Virus record (IMG/VR): IMGVR_UViG_3300022690_002568
Coordinates: 1-40,727 of that record
From: a virus
Length of the DNA stretch: 40,727 nt
Strand: one strand, 5' to 3'
The notes under the pieces are model-generated. The model searched no databases and was not told the origin of the DNA. It saw only the letters and a list, made by a program, of their open reading frames with translations. How positions within the stretch are numbered: the first letter of the stretch is position 1; every line of letters begins with the position of its first letter. This document shows positions 9,801-16,770 of the stretch, piece after piece. Position numbers and translations under genes: made by a program.

Positions 9801-10040
9801 AATTTCAGCGATGTTCAAGATGCAGGTACAGGGTATCGTTGTATTCTAGATCATACATCTGATGAAACAAATCAACCAGCAAACGCTACATTCTGGGAAG
9901 TTTTAGCTGATCCCATACCTAATACGATTAAATTGGTTGCAAAAAAGATAGTTCGTGGAATAGACAAAAGACCTGATGGTGTAGGTGGGTTTATTCGAAC
10001 CATAACTGGAGTTAGAAGATTTGTGGAGGGTGAAGAATAA
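6822..10040 (+). CDS. Large tail/adsorption protein with sugar-binding-like modules
   Basis: This 1072-residue protein is the largest in the genome. Three segments look like CBM5/12-type modules, with aromatic/Gly spacing and a terminal FW or DW: about residues 12-56 (ending SFWEEF), 334-393 and 983-1026 (ending ATFWEV). Residues ~588-665 contain two GSGY/GFGY turns typical of phage beta-helical stalks. The central part contains jelly-roll-like stretches. It starts at ATGA on the previous gene and ends TAATG into the fibre. It is likely a baseplate-anchored receptor-binding or hub protein that contacts host glycans. That role is inferred from the modules. Confidence 0.7.
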   Translation: MSLYTKEVIMNPINVWLSGENYFIGNTVENEGLFFRAIADHTSITTTNEPPNISFWEEFFPVDPNVDISDFVETILDTEIGSGEVRSSSLRINADRGAFITDTNGGLTPIIDQFTKITTIISDSNGGSYITTYEVDIIHPTQDGLQGTILPVDLLGPEFYLQKTLFADQFFFKSMFDVSNGIIDLYNKNKGTLQVRVEVAGANSASNGFNDLPVFTANDYTFNLSETSHYDGLIQVIDRGGSSVAAQGAGDFFEIGFTSTLKDVEMVNFRGFSSGNPPDQTIIPNIKSDNITLNPAEQEGEIDATLGNVTGTWTDSSIGTLPRQNADFIGALEAWRLFPTHVSGATYPKDSIILVVNTLDSQGDNFHYKANKDTAILPPVPPAASNLDWDQHEFVDFLTTEVNYTLGSYSFWTADKDIAWKSNGAKTAGTLQDDPPVDGSMKVWDSNQVKIDGTLRQTWVDVRALDPLGIPTPFIRNDNVYRGFRVLVDGVGTGDFAGFDNNVIQWDGTQWLIFLIPEDDNLVGVDEEAKTFQFDSTSSTWSDITTSIEQANDVYHSVYDIFNSQGHNNKNNGTPGGVGATADATNTLGFITSVNVLSGGSGYTTNSTTRLEGGNPIVVARVQAIVSGGVVIGFNILSAGFGYQSDPTVVIEDDGGNFGQTAAVTYEFRYEKSDSIFGFDSPTFYRQFAGVNFRVPYPFNSNNGNIIGNDYGNSDDLVPATFEAENMGLTSSGFSGFNNVEAEDLGPLDALTFFINHEWRYNKDASGALVLAGNFSYRCAIYDIDDTVVIQDFVVPFNNLWESVSLPLGGFKTYKARSALAFGNAAQNIFLQELEVLNSFRWRNPKKISIHWLGPYDDQGRYQPQFNVGTLFPSFIDALIGLFVDGFNVKLSIDSFQWSKPGLSISPPNTERPLQPEFFYEPLITNKIQNDQANLAKLEITKFRHKEFEVTTVGFNDIRFGDSFFLENPKLISDSDRTTADLVAWVISTDYTANFSDVQDAGTGYRCILDHTSDETNQPANATFWEVLADPIPNTIKLVAKKIVRGIDKRPDGVGGFIRTITGVRRFVEGEE

Positions 10041-12796
10041 TGGGTAAGGCTCGTAGAATTCAAACAAGTGCGGATCGTCTTCGCAAAAATCAAATCGAAA
10101 TAAAACAACTGCAAGGACTGCAACGAAATAGAAATACGCCTCGTCCTGTAGCATCAACTGCATTTGCTGGAATTAGTGCAGCCGGTGATGTTGGCGGTGT
10201 TGGAAACTTTGTAAGAACTGCTGGTGATACTATGATTGGTCCACTTGCATTAGCACCTCCTGTCGAATTTAGAATTCAAATTGATATTGATGGTATTATA
10301 GATATTGGTGAGTCTAGCAGTAATTCACAATACACTAGCAATATCCAATTAGACGACATTCAGCCTAACACCTTTACATTAGATACTATTGCCGGAGCTG
10401 CATTTGATGGTCAAATATTGATACTAAGAACATTTGCACCTTCAACAATTACCATAGCACAGGCAACTCTAGATAATGGAGGTAACATTCAGACTCCAAA
10501 TGATACAGATTTTAACATGGGGAATCTGCAAATGATCTCTCTAATTTTTGATGCTTCTTTAGTAATATTTGGTAATGCGCCCGGAGGAACTTGGAGAGTA
10601 CTAACAGGCGATGCTACAGGCGGCGGTACTGGAATTACATTTCCTATAGATTTTCCAGAAGATGACAGAGGAACAGTTAGTACTTCGCCTCAGGACATTT
10701 TGTTTAGTGCTTCAACTAGACATTCTGTTAGGATGGAAATTACAGTAGATATTGAACTTACATTTACTTCACCACCAACTAATGAAACAGCATATACCAA
10801 CATCATAATAGCTCAAGATGGAACAGGAGGACATACTTTAGAATTACCTGCTGGAACTGTAAATAAAGAAACTGTAGAGGCTGGTTTTCTCTTAGGTGCT
10901 AGTGAAGAAACTGGAATTGTTATTAAATCTGCCTTTGGCTTATTTTATGCATTTCTGGAAACTGGAAATGTTGTATCTGGAGGTGCAGATATTTCTCAAT
11001 GGGCTACATTTCCCGCGGTAGCTGATGTTGATTATGCAACTTTTGATGGAATTAATATAGACAGATTGTTGTTCAGTCAAATACTTGCCAATAATTTACT
11101 TTCTGGAACAACAGGAATCACCAGTACTGCTGCAGGAGATATGGTTTCAAACGTTCCAGATGGGGCAGTCTATCAAAAAGACATAGATGGAACTGTAGTA
11201 TTAGGTTTATCTACATTAGGAAGTGTTACCAGTCTGGAAGTTGTAGGGGTTTTGGGATCTCAGCTTATACTTTCTGAAACTAACGGCGGTACAGTAGGAT
11301 CTATACTTCAAGGAACAGCAGTTTTACAATACACTACACCAACAGATCATGAATTTATTGTTGGGGTATCTAAAATTCTTGACATTACATCTGCTGGAAT
11401 TGTGATGAACCAAGATATTGATTTTGCAACTTTTGATGGAAAAAATATAGACCGATTGTCATTTGACCAAACAACAGGTGATGTTTTAGATGCCGCAACT
11501 ACAGGAATTACAAGTGATTCAGCTGGTAGCATGAACTTTAATGTACCAGATACAGCTAGTTTTATTTTTACGGAAAATAATGTTCTTCCTGCAGCTCTTG
11601 TAATTAATAATACAGGATTAATTGCACAAACAATTGTACCCGCCGAAGCTACTGATACCCTTGGATTCGCGATTCTTCCTTGGGATAATGTATTTACAGA
11701 TAAACTCACAGTAGACAATTTCATAGACATTTTTGAAATAGCTACACCTGACAACCCTGCTGTTGATACAGGTCGTCTTTATGTTAAAGATGTATCATCT
11801 ATAACTAATTTGTTCTTTAGAGATAGTGTTGGAACTGAAACTAATTTACTTGCTGCTGCTAGTGGAGCTAATACCACATTATCCAATCTGACCTCGCCAA
11901 CTGCAATAAATCAATTTATCAACATGGGTACAAATGCCATTACTTTTGATCCTTCAACTATTCTAATGGGTTCTCCTTCTGCTAATCTGTTAAACATAGA
12001 ATTTCCTACAGGTGCAGAGCTTAGTTTGTTGTTTAATGCATCTCCAATATGGGGTTTTTCAAGTACAGATTTAACAGGACCAAACATTATACTATCTAAT
12101 ACTCTCATCATAAATGACTCAAGTACTGATCCTGTAGCTAATGGTATGTTCTCAAGAAACGGTGATGTTCTCGGGTTGCAAATACCTACATTTCAGCTTC
12201 AAAGCGAAATTACAGGATCTTTCTCAGGTGACTTTAATCTTACCAAAGTGGATGCTGCTCCTTCTGGTGGTGAACCTATCTATAAAATTAATTTCAATTT
12301 ATTTGATTCTCCAACTAGTATTACATATTCTCAAATTAGAGGAGAAATCGTGGATGTCACTGATGCCGGTTCCCTTTTATTTAATGTAAGAGCTGATGGT
12401 GTATCTGATGTAAATGCCTTGATAATTGAAGGTTCTGCTGGTACAAGCAACAGAACTTTTGTTAGTCTAAATACTGAATCAAGAATTGGCTCTGATCTAG
12501 CATTTCAGTCTTCGATTGGTTCTACTGACCTTAAGATATTTCCTGCCCTAAATCAATTAGGTATTACTATGGATAATATTTCGTATACTGTAGGTACTAG
12601 GGGAGCATTATCTCCTCCGAGTGTAACCTTCTCTGAGGGTGCTCCGGGAACTGCTGTTACAGCAGATGCTTTAGGCGGTGACCATTTTGCAAACATGATA
12701 ATTACTGATGATGAAATAACTGGGTTATTTTTGTTTGTAAGACAAAAAAACGGTAATTGGGGAAGAGTGACCTTAACCTATGACGCTCTTGTCTAG
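10040..12796 (+). CDS. Tail fibre protein
   Basis: This 918-residue protein starts with a basic coiled-coil (residues 1-35), as in fibre anchors. It then has the classical fibre motif AGDTMIGPL near residue 60. A repeat built around DYATFDGINIDRL and ITSTAAGDM occurs at about residues 325-380 and again at 459-512. The remainder is Thr/Ser/Asn-rich shaft sequence, and the C-terminus ends GNWGRVTLTYDALV. It is the last gene of the tail string, and a T-rich run (12829-12834) follows before convergent minus-strand genes. It most likely determines host binding. Confidence 0.8.
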   Translation: MGKARRIQTSADRLRKNQIEIKQLQGLQRNRNTPRPVASTAFAGISAAGDVGGVGNFVRTAGDTMIGPLALAPPVEFRIQIDIDGIIDIGESSSNSQYTSNIQLDDIQPNTFTLDTIAGAAFDGQILILRTFAPSTITIAQATLDNGGNIQTPNDTDFNMGNLQMISLIFDASLVIFGNAPGGTWRVLTGDATGGGTGITFPIDFPEDDRGTVSTSPQDILFSASTRHSVRMEITVDIELTFTSPPTNETAYTNIIIAQDGTGGHTLELPAGTVNKETVEAGFLLGASEETGIVIKSAFGLFYAFLETGNVVSGGADISQWATFPAVADVDYATFDGINIDRLLFSQILANNLLSGTTGITSTAAGDMVSNVPDGAVYQKDIDGTVVLGLSTLGSVTSLEVVGVLGSQLILSETNGGTVGSILQGTAVLQYTTPTDHEFIVGVSKILDITSAGIVMNQDIDFATFDGKNIDRLSFDQTTGDVLDAATTGITSDSAGSMNFNVPDTASFIFTENNVLPAALVINNTGLIAQTIVPAEATDTLGFAILPWDNVFTDKLTVDNFIDIFEIATPDNPAVDTGRLYVKDVSSITNLFFRDSVGTETNLLAAASGANTTLSNLTSPTAINQFINMGTNAITFDPSTILMGSPSANLLNIEFPTGAELSLLFNASPIWGFSSTDLTGPNIILSNTLIINDSSTDPVANGMFSRNGDVLGLQIPTFQLQSEITGSFSGDFNLTKVDAAPSGGEPIYKINFNLFDSPTSITYSQIRGEIVDVTDAGSLLFNVRADGVSDVNALIIEGSAGTSNRTFVSLNTESRIGSDLAFQSSIGSTDLKIFPALNQLGITMDNISYTVGTRGALSPPSVTFSEGAPGTAVTADALGGDHFANMIITDDEITGLFLFVRQKNGNWGRVTLTYDALV

Positions 12797-12846
12797 TATG
12801 AATTAATGGAGTTCTCAAATTCGTACCGTTTTTTGATGGTATTTAA

Positions 12847-12966
12847 TTATTTATGTCGTGCAAAGAATTCTTCATTCTCTTTTTCCATTTCTTCTAATAA
12901 TAATTTACTACGTTTGTATAATAACATATTATACTCGTTAATCAATTCATCTATATTTTCGTCCAT
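12847..12966 (-). CDS. 39-residue acidic helical protein
   Basis: The minus-strand reading from ATG 12966 gives MDENIDELINEYNMLLYKR followed by a Glu/Lys-rich helix ending FFARHK. It is a single amphipathic helix with coiled-coil spacing. It is the last gene of the minus-strand cluster, starting seven bases beyond the preceding frame's extended stop. The plus-strand frame across the same DNA is low-complexity Ser/Asn/Leu and not credible. The family is unknown. Confidence 0.6.
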   Translation of the reverse strand: MDENIDELINEYNMLLYKRSKLLLEEMEKENEEFFARHK

Positions 12967-12972
12967 ATCATA

Positions 12973-13050
12973 TTATGGTGATACTGTTATTAAAATAGTA
13001 TAGATACCAATACCCAATGCAATCAGACTAGCACTTAGATCTTTGTCATG
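12973..13050 (-). other. Membrane-helix tail in frame beyond a stop codon
   Basis: Directly after the TAA of the 40-residue gene upstream, the same frame continues for 25 codons: HDKDLSASL, then a hydrophobic helix IALGIGIYTILITV, ending at a TAA (12973-12975). This would be a convincing single-pass membrane anchor if joined to the upstream frame. It lacks its own standard start codon. It is either a nonsense-truncated remnant, a strain polymorphism, or reached by readthrough. Confidence 0.5.
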
Positions 13051-13091
13051 TTATTTTGTGAACTGATCTTTGTCATCTTCTTTTGTGAACT
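13038..13091. repeat. Two 27-bp tandem units inside the small minus-strand gene
   Basis: Units 13038-13064 and 13065-13091 differ at two positions, and a third partial unit begins at 13092. On the minus strand they encode repeats of KDQFTKEDD. The two differences turn Glu-Asp codons into a stop and His in the distal unit. Confidence 0.85.
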
Positions 13092-13173
13092 GATCTTTGA
13101 GTTCTTTTCGCCATTTTTCAATAAATGTAATTAATTCATCAATTATAGGATCTTTATTATCTAGTGCTGACAT
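13051..13173 (-). CDS. 40-residue charged protein, possibly truncated membrane protein
   Basis: Read from ATG 13173, one base past the previous gene's stop, the product starts MSALDNKDPIIDELITFIEK and ends in two copies of KDQFTK. The stop lies within the second tandem unit, where its sister unit has a Glu codon. A membrane helix follows in frame. The intact ancestor was probably a 66-residue protein with a charged cytoplasmic part and a C-terminal membrane anchor. Confidence 0.55.
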   Translation of the reverse strand: MSALDNKDPIIDELITFIEKWRKELKDQFTKEDDKDQFTK

Positions 13174-13174
13174 G

Positions 13175-13366
13175 TTATCTAGAACCTTTTAAATGATTTA
13201 ACTCTTGTTTTATAGAGGAAATGTCTGTGACTATCATTTTGAACATCTTCAAATAACCCAATTGAGTATATTTTACATATTCCTCAAAAGTTAATTCTTT
13301 TTCCAAGTATTGTTTTACATACATTCGTTGTTTATGTAACAAAGTATCAAATTCTCGTTCGCTCAC
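13175..13366 (-). CDS. 63-residue helical protein of minus-strand cluster
   Basis: The product starts MSEREFDTLLHKQRMYVKQY and is predicted to be almost entirely helical and amphipathic, with Lys/Glu alternation. It lies nine bases downstream of the secreted-protein gene and one base upstream of the next small gene, so it belongs to the same transcription unit. No family is recognised. A soluble partner for the neighbouring membrane or secreted proteins is possible but not shown. Confidence 0.65.
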   Translation of the reverse strand: MSEREFDTLLHKQRMYVKQYLEKELTFEEYVKYTQLGYLKMFKMIVTDISSIKQELNHLKGSR

Positions 13367-13375
13367 TTTTTCACC

Positions 13376-14287
13376 TTATTCTACACTATAGTTTATAGTA
13401 CTCTCTACTGTTTCACTTCTATATTGAGATTTAACAATATATATTCCAGTTTCAGTAAATGTGCCACCAATTTCTATTGATTGAGAATATTCCCCAACAT
13501 CATTTGTATATATCTGTGCCATTACTGCTAGCATGCCATCTGGTCGTATAACTGATATTACTAATTCTTCCATTTTGGCATATTGTATTGTACCATAGAT
13601 TGTCATTGTCTCGCCTCCAGTATACGATTCTTTATCAGTTGCAATAGTAAGTTCCATAGGTAGAATTTCTTCTTCTACTATAATAGCATCTATTTTACCA
13701 TATCCTTCAATCTGTATAATATCATAATCTATCAAAAACGTTAGGGCGTCTATAAATTCTTCATCAACGATAGATCCATCTACCCAAAATGAGGCAATTG
13801 CCTTAACCCATTCTGGGATTAGTGAATCCTCTATTGGTGGATCATCTGGGATTGTTGGTTGAACACAACCCTCACCATTTATCACACACGTTCCAATAAT
13901 TTCAATATATGGATCACCTACTTTAAAATCAATTACTAATTGTCTAAAATCTGTGTTTGTTATAGATTCTACAAAATCAACTCTTGACCCAGATATGAAG
14001 ACAAGAAAATCTGCATCTGATCCATCTGCTTCTGCCGCCCATACAAATTCTCTAAGCAGATCCACTGTAAGGGTTCCATTATTTGTTGTGTTAATAGTAA
14101 CATATAATCCAATAAAATTCTCACCTAATGACATATTTTCAATTGTACCTCCTTCAATGGTATAATCTACATCGAAGGTTGGTGTACCGTCTACGTCTAC
14201 TACAAAAGTACCCTCTTCACCATAAACAATAGGTAACATCGTAGATAGTGTAATTAATAATCCAATCAAGATTTGTGCTTTGTTCAT
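13376..14287 (-). CDS. Secreted protein with thaumarchaeal surface-protein-like domain
   Basis: This 303-residue protein has a clear N-terminal signal peptide: a MNKAQ head, then a hydrophobic core ILIGLLITLSTMLPIVYG to about residue 23. The mature part is acidic and strand-rich, with a lone Cys pair near residues 171-179. Residues ~215-303 form a beta-sandwich unit beginning SYTGGETMTIYGTI and containing an IRPDG turn and a TETGIY strand. I associate this unit with secreted S-layer-associated proteins of ammonia-oxidising archaea. There is no C-terminal anchor helix. It may coat the host surface, block superinfection or act as a virion spike. It overlaps the upstream zinc gene by ATGA. Confidence 0.7.
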   Translation of the reverse strand: MNKAQILIGLLITLSTMLPIVYGEEGTFVVDVDGTPTFDVDYTIEGGTIENMSLGENFIGLYVTINTTNNGTLTVDLLREFVWAAEADGSDADFLVFISGSRVDFVESITNTDFRQLVIDFKVGDPYIEIIGTCVINGEGCVQPTIPDDPPIEDSLIPEWVKAIASFWVDGSIVDEEFIDALTFLIDYDIIQIEGYGKIDAIIVEEEILPMELTIATDKESYTGGETMTIYGTIQYAKMEELVISVIRPDGMLAVMAQIYTNDVGEYSQSIEIGGTFTETGIYIVKSQYRSETVESTINYSVE

Positions 14288-14601
14288 TTATTCATCTCTC
14301 CATGGATTTTTAGATATTCAAATTCAGTCATTGTACATACTTTCTTAAATTCAGGGCACATACATTTTTCACACTTTGTAATTATAGTAGGACGCTCTTC
14401 ATTGAATATCTTACCGGAGGAACCTATTAACCGTATAGTTTTATTGTAATGAGTCCAGTCGCGGTTAGAATTTTCCAAGAAATTATTATGATATATTGAA
14501 TCATGTCCACAATAACATATTTCTCTTTGGGGATCTTCTGTTGACCTAGAAGCATATTTCTTAAATTTAACATCTGTCTCTTCTTTACTCATAATCTTCA
14601 T
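14284..14601 (-). CDS. CxCGH-type zinc protein, head of minus-strand cluster
   Basis: This 105-residue protein has CYCGHDSIYH (residues ~29-38) and CEKCMCPEF (~77-85), a probable four-ligand zinc site. Other proteins here, at 21131 and 28603, share the same CxCGH...H...CxxCxC pattern. ATG 14601 lies 29 nt from the TATA box, arguing for a leaderless start, although an in-frame ATG three codons in follows a purine-rich stretch. It leads the minus-strand operon, so a regulatory role is plausible. Function is unknown. Confidence 0.7.
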   Translation of the reverse strand: MKIMSKEETDVKFKKYASRSTEDPQREICYCGHDSIYHNNFLENSNRDWTHYNKTIRLIGSSGKIFNEERPTIITKCEKCMCPEFKKVCTMTEFEYLKIHGEMNK

Positions 14602-14620
14602 TTCCTTTCAATAATGTCAT

Positions 14621-14632
14621 ATTTTTATACAT
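14621..14632 (-). promoter_or_regulatory. Promoter of the minus-strand cluster
   Basis: On the minus strand the sequence reads ATGTATAAAAAT, a good archaeal TATA box about 29 nt from the start codon at 14601. It faces the divergent ribbon-helix-helix-like gene at 14711. Confidence 0.6.
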
Positions 14633-14661
14633 ATAATGACTATATTTTACCATCAACTTAA

Positions 14662-14700
14662 ACTTTATTATTAAAGTAATATTTTTAAGTAATTTAACTT
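14662..14700. promoter_or_regulatory. Inverted repeats overlapping the divergent promoter
   Basis: ACTTTA-TTAT-TAAAGT (14662-14677) is a perfect six-base inverted repeat, and AAGT-AATTTA-ACTT (14687-14700) is another. They bracket the TATA-like stretch TAATATTTTTAAGT (14677-14690) that sits 30 nt before ATG 14711. This layout suits an operator for the adjacent ribbon-helix-helix-like protein. Confidence 0.5.
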
Positions 14701-14710
14701 TAAGACAAAT

Positions 14711-14836
14711 ATGAAAAAATCAATAAACATTATGGTAGACAGGGATAATTGGAACAAATTAAGATCAAAGGCTATACTTCACAATTTTACTCTTAGAGAT
14801 GAATTTGACAAAATGTTAAAAGGGTATGTAAAATGA
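14711..14836 (+). CDS. Ribbon-helix-helix-like DNA-binding protein
   Basis: The 41 residues begin with a beta-strand MKKSINIMVDRDNW, followed by two helices (NKLRSKAILHN and LRDEFDKMLKGYVK). This is the strand-helix-helix layout of CopG/Arc-type repressors and near their minimal length. The gene starts 30 nt from its TATA element and sits opposite the minus-strand operon, with inverted repeats between. Autoregulation and control of the divergent operon are likely by analogy. Residue-level proof of the fold is not possible here. Confidence 0.6.
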   Translation: MKKSINIMVDRDNWNKLRSKAILHNFTLRDEFDKMLKGYVK

Positions 14837-14873
14837 CAAAAAACTTTAAAATCATACCATATATTCATTAATC

Positions 14874-15158
14874 ATGTCTTGGACAGAAACAGATGATAAT
14901 GAAATTCAAGAGACTTATGATAAATTGATAGCTGCAAAAAAAGAACTAACAGACCAAGTAGCTCTAATTCAGGTTATACTTGGCAACACTGCCACAATTC
15001 TAACTAGAGAAATTAGGTCATATGATGATAAAAACCAACAAGTCATAACCCCAATTTTACCTAAAGACAAATGGGGCGAGGAAATGACTGATGAAAATAG
15101 ATTAATAATTAAAGATGAATGTATAGCTAAAACAAATGAACTTTTGGGTGTTGAATAA
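14874..15158 (+). CDS. 94-residue helical protein of unknown function
   Basis: The product starts MSWTETDDNEIQETYDKLIA and is mainly helical and acidic at the start, with a basic turn PKDKWGEEM before a final helix. It has no Cys and no membrane segment. It lies upstream of two virion-like beta proteins and its stop TAA overlaps the probable start of the next frame, so it belongs with them. A chaperone or baseplate accessory role is possible but unsupported by any motif. Confidence 0.65.
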   Translation: MSWTETDDNEIQETYDKLIAAKKELTDQVALIQVILGNTATILTREIRSYDDKNQQVITPILPKDKWGEEMTDENRLIIKDECIAKTNELLGVE

Positions 15159-15349
15159 TTTCTCAACAAGGATTTACAATAGTTAGTCTAGTTGCAGTAG
15201 GAAATAGAGAATGGTATGAAGACGATACAATATCGGTCTCAACAACAGGTGTAATTAATAATATAACACCTACTGGCACTGGAACAACAGAAGAAACTAC
15301 CATAATAGTTAAAGTAGTCGGAACCACACATACAACAAATGATGTATAA
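15158..15349 (+). CDS. 63-residue beta-rich protein with apparent ATT start
   Basis: A stop-free frame runs from a TGA at 15152 to TAA 15347-15349, and the next gene begins in TAATG there. No ATG, GTG or TTG lies near its 5' end. The first usable codons are ATA 15155 and ATT 15158, the latter in TAATT, exactly where TAATG junctions occur elsewhere in this genome. The product (ISQQGFTIVSLVAVGNREWY, then a Thr/Gly-rich region) looks like a small structural beta protein. Either ATT is used or a G-to-T change or sequencing error removed ATG. Confidence 0.5.
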   Translation: MSQQGFTIVSLVAVGNREWYEDDTISVSTTGVINNITPTGTGTTEETTIIVKVVGTTHTTNDV

Positions 15350-16167
15350 TGGTAATTAAAAGACAACGGGTTACGGCTACTTCTGCATTATTAGAAGTGG
15401 AAGCAGATAGTACAGATACGGTAGATGCATTTGGAACATCAGATATTATTAATACAGTAACCGCTAAAACTGCAAAGTTTTCAGATACCAGTGTAATGCA
15501 AGCCAATGCAGCACTTAGACTTGGAGTATTACAACTTCAAATTAATACAGGTACTAAAGCATTAAATTCTTCACGTACAAGAGATGTAATACGAAACAAT
15601 GTTTCTCTCAATGATGTACCAAATGCAATAGATAGTGACTTAGACACAAAGGCAACTAGTAGTTTTGCAGATATTTTCCCATTTGAAATTATAGTAATTG
15701 ATTTTGGAACAAGTGCTACCACATCCATCTTGGCTAAAGTAGAACATCGTGGTAGTAATCCTGGTACTACATTGGAAGTATCAGAAGATGACATTGATTG
15801 GGATGTGGTGTCAACTATTACCTCTACAGGAATACAAACACATAATGGAGGAGTACAAACCTACCAATTCGCGAGACTGAGACAAATAGAACCACTTTCA
15901 TCTGGATTCGCTGATGTATTTGAAATTTTTGATCAAGACCCAGCGACAGGTGAAGTAACTGTAAATATTCGTTCAAGTGCAACACAAGATGGAACAGATG
16001 GCACAATTTTAACAACCGAAGCCATTTTACCTGAATCATCTTTATTACTTGATACTGAATTATTTCTTACAGGAAATGGTGAATTTTTTACTCTAGAAAT
16101 AACTGCATTTGCAGAAGGTGAATTTGATGTATCTCTTTCAGATATAACATCAATCAGAGAAGAATAA
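15349..16167 (+). CDS. Virion-type protein with discoidin-like domain
   Basis: In this 272-residue protein, residues ~90-195 resemble a discoidin/F5-8C galactose-binding fold. The order is NAIDSDLDTKATSSF, then a hydrophobic strand IIVIDFG, a SEDDIDWDVV strand (the usual S.DG.W.. position) and a final FARLRQI strand where the fold typically has RY.RL. The N-terminal third is helical and Ala/Thr-rich, and the C-terminal ~75 residues form another beta domain. It is probably a glycan-binding surface or tail accessory protein. No signal peptide is present. Confidence 0.6.
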   Translation: MVIKRQRVTATSALLEVEADSTDTVDAFGTSDIINTVTAKTAKFSDTSVMQANAALRLGVLQLQINTGTKALNSSRTRDVIRNNVSLNDVPNAIDSDLDTKATSSFADIFPFEIIVIDFGTSATTSILAKVEHRGSNPGTTLEVSEDDIDWDVVSTITSTGIQTHNGGVQTYQFARLRQIEPLSSGFADVFEIFDQDPATGEVTVNIRSSATQDGTDGTILTTEAILPESSLLLDTELFLTGNGEFFTLEITAFAEGEFDVSLSDITSIREE

Positions 16168-16227
16168 TTATCTTATAGATCCCAAACACCTTAACCCTTT
16201 TTAATATGTTTATCATTTAATCTTTCA

Positions 16228-16482
16228 TTGAGTAACCCAGAATCAGTAACAGCAGAGCAACAATTTTTCCAACTATCAGGACAATACAAAAAACCTCTCA
16301 GAATCATTATGGGAGAAGCAGAAGAAGCAGTTCAAAATACCATTTCAAATTTAATTCAGCAATCTATTCAAATGAATAATGCCCTAAAAAACTCAAATCA
16401 AGAAATACAGCGACTACAAAAGCTACTTACAGATAACAATGTCAGTTTTACCAAATCAACAGAACATAAAAATAACACCTAA
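16228..16482 (+). CDS. Coiled-coil protein with TTG start
   Basis: The 84 residues start at TTG 16228, about 25 nt after a T/A-rich TATA stretch, consistent with leaderless initiation. The second half is a heptad-patterned helix (IQQSIQMNNALKNSNQEI...). It is soluble and has no Cys. It lies just ahead of the membrane-protein and protease module and may be a regulator of it, but nothing in the sequence proves that. Confidence 0.6.
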   Translation: MSNPESVTAEQQFFQLSGQYKKPLRIIMGEAEEAVQNTISNLIQQSIQMNNALKNSNQEIQRLQKLLTDNNVSFTKSTEHKNNT

Positions 16483-16560
16483 AATTAAAGCATTAATTCT
16501 ATTAGTAATTCAATAATTCATGGGTTACAAAGTCTTTTATCATGAGGTTATTATTGTATT

Positions 16561-16770
16561 TTGACTTGGAAGAAACGTGGTGCCAAACTACTTTCTGTAT
16601 TCTTTACAGGGTATGGCGGAGGATTTGCCGTAGTTATTCCAGCAAATTATTTGTACGCGCCAGATATAATGAACTGGACGGCCATATTCGCACTTCCACT
16701 AATATCAGGCTTAATAATGCTATGGCCTCAAGTTGGAAAGATGTTTGGAGAGATGGCTAATGGCTCTTAA
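16561..16770 (+). CDS. Two-helix membrane protein, holin-like
   Basis: The 69 residues start at TTG 16561 (MTWKKRGAK). A basic N-terminus precedes a first membrane helix (LLSVFFTGYGGGFAVVIPA), then a short loop NYLYAPDIMN and a second helix (AIFALPLISGLIMLW). The size, two helices and charged ends fit small holins. The next gene overlaps its last eleven bases. It is the first of three such proteins around the metalloprotease. Holin assignment is inference from topology and context. Confidence 0.6.
   Translation: MTWKKRGAKLLSVFFTGYGGGFAVVIPANYLYAPDIMNWTAIFALPLISGLIMLWPQVGKMFGEMANGS

Noticed and set aside
10347-12111. Long minus-strand frames under the tail genes
   Set aside because: They mirror plus-strand codon structure of convincing tail proteins and have no promoter, ribosome-binding site or recognisable motif.
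12806-13003. 65-codon plus-strand frame after the tail fibre
   Set aside because: Low-complexity Ser/Asn/Leu translation. The opposite strand carries better small genes forming a continuous operon.
16542-16760. 72-codon frame overlapping the first holin-like gene
   Set aside because: It is a Trp/Arg/Ser-rich shadow frame. The overlapping two-helix membrane protein is the credible product.
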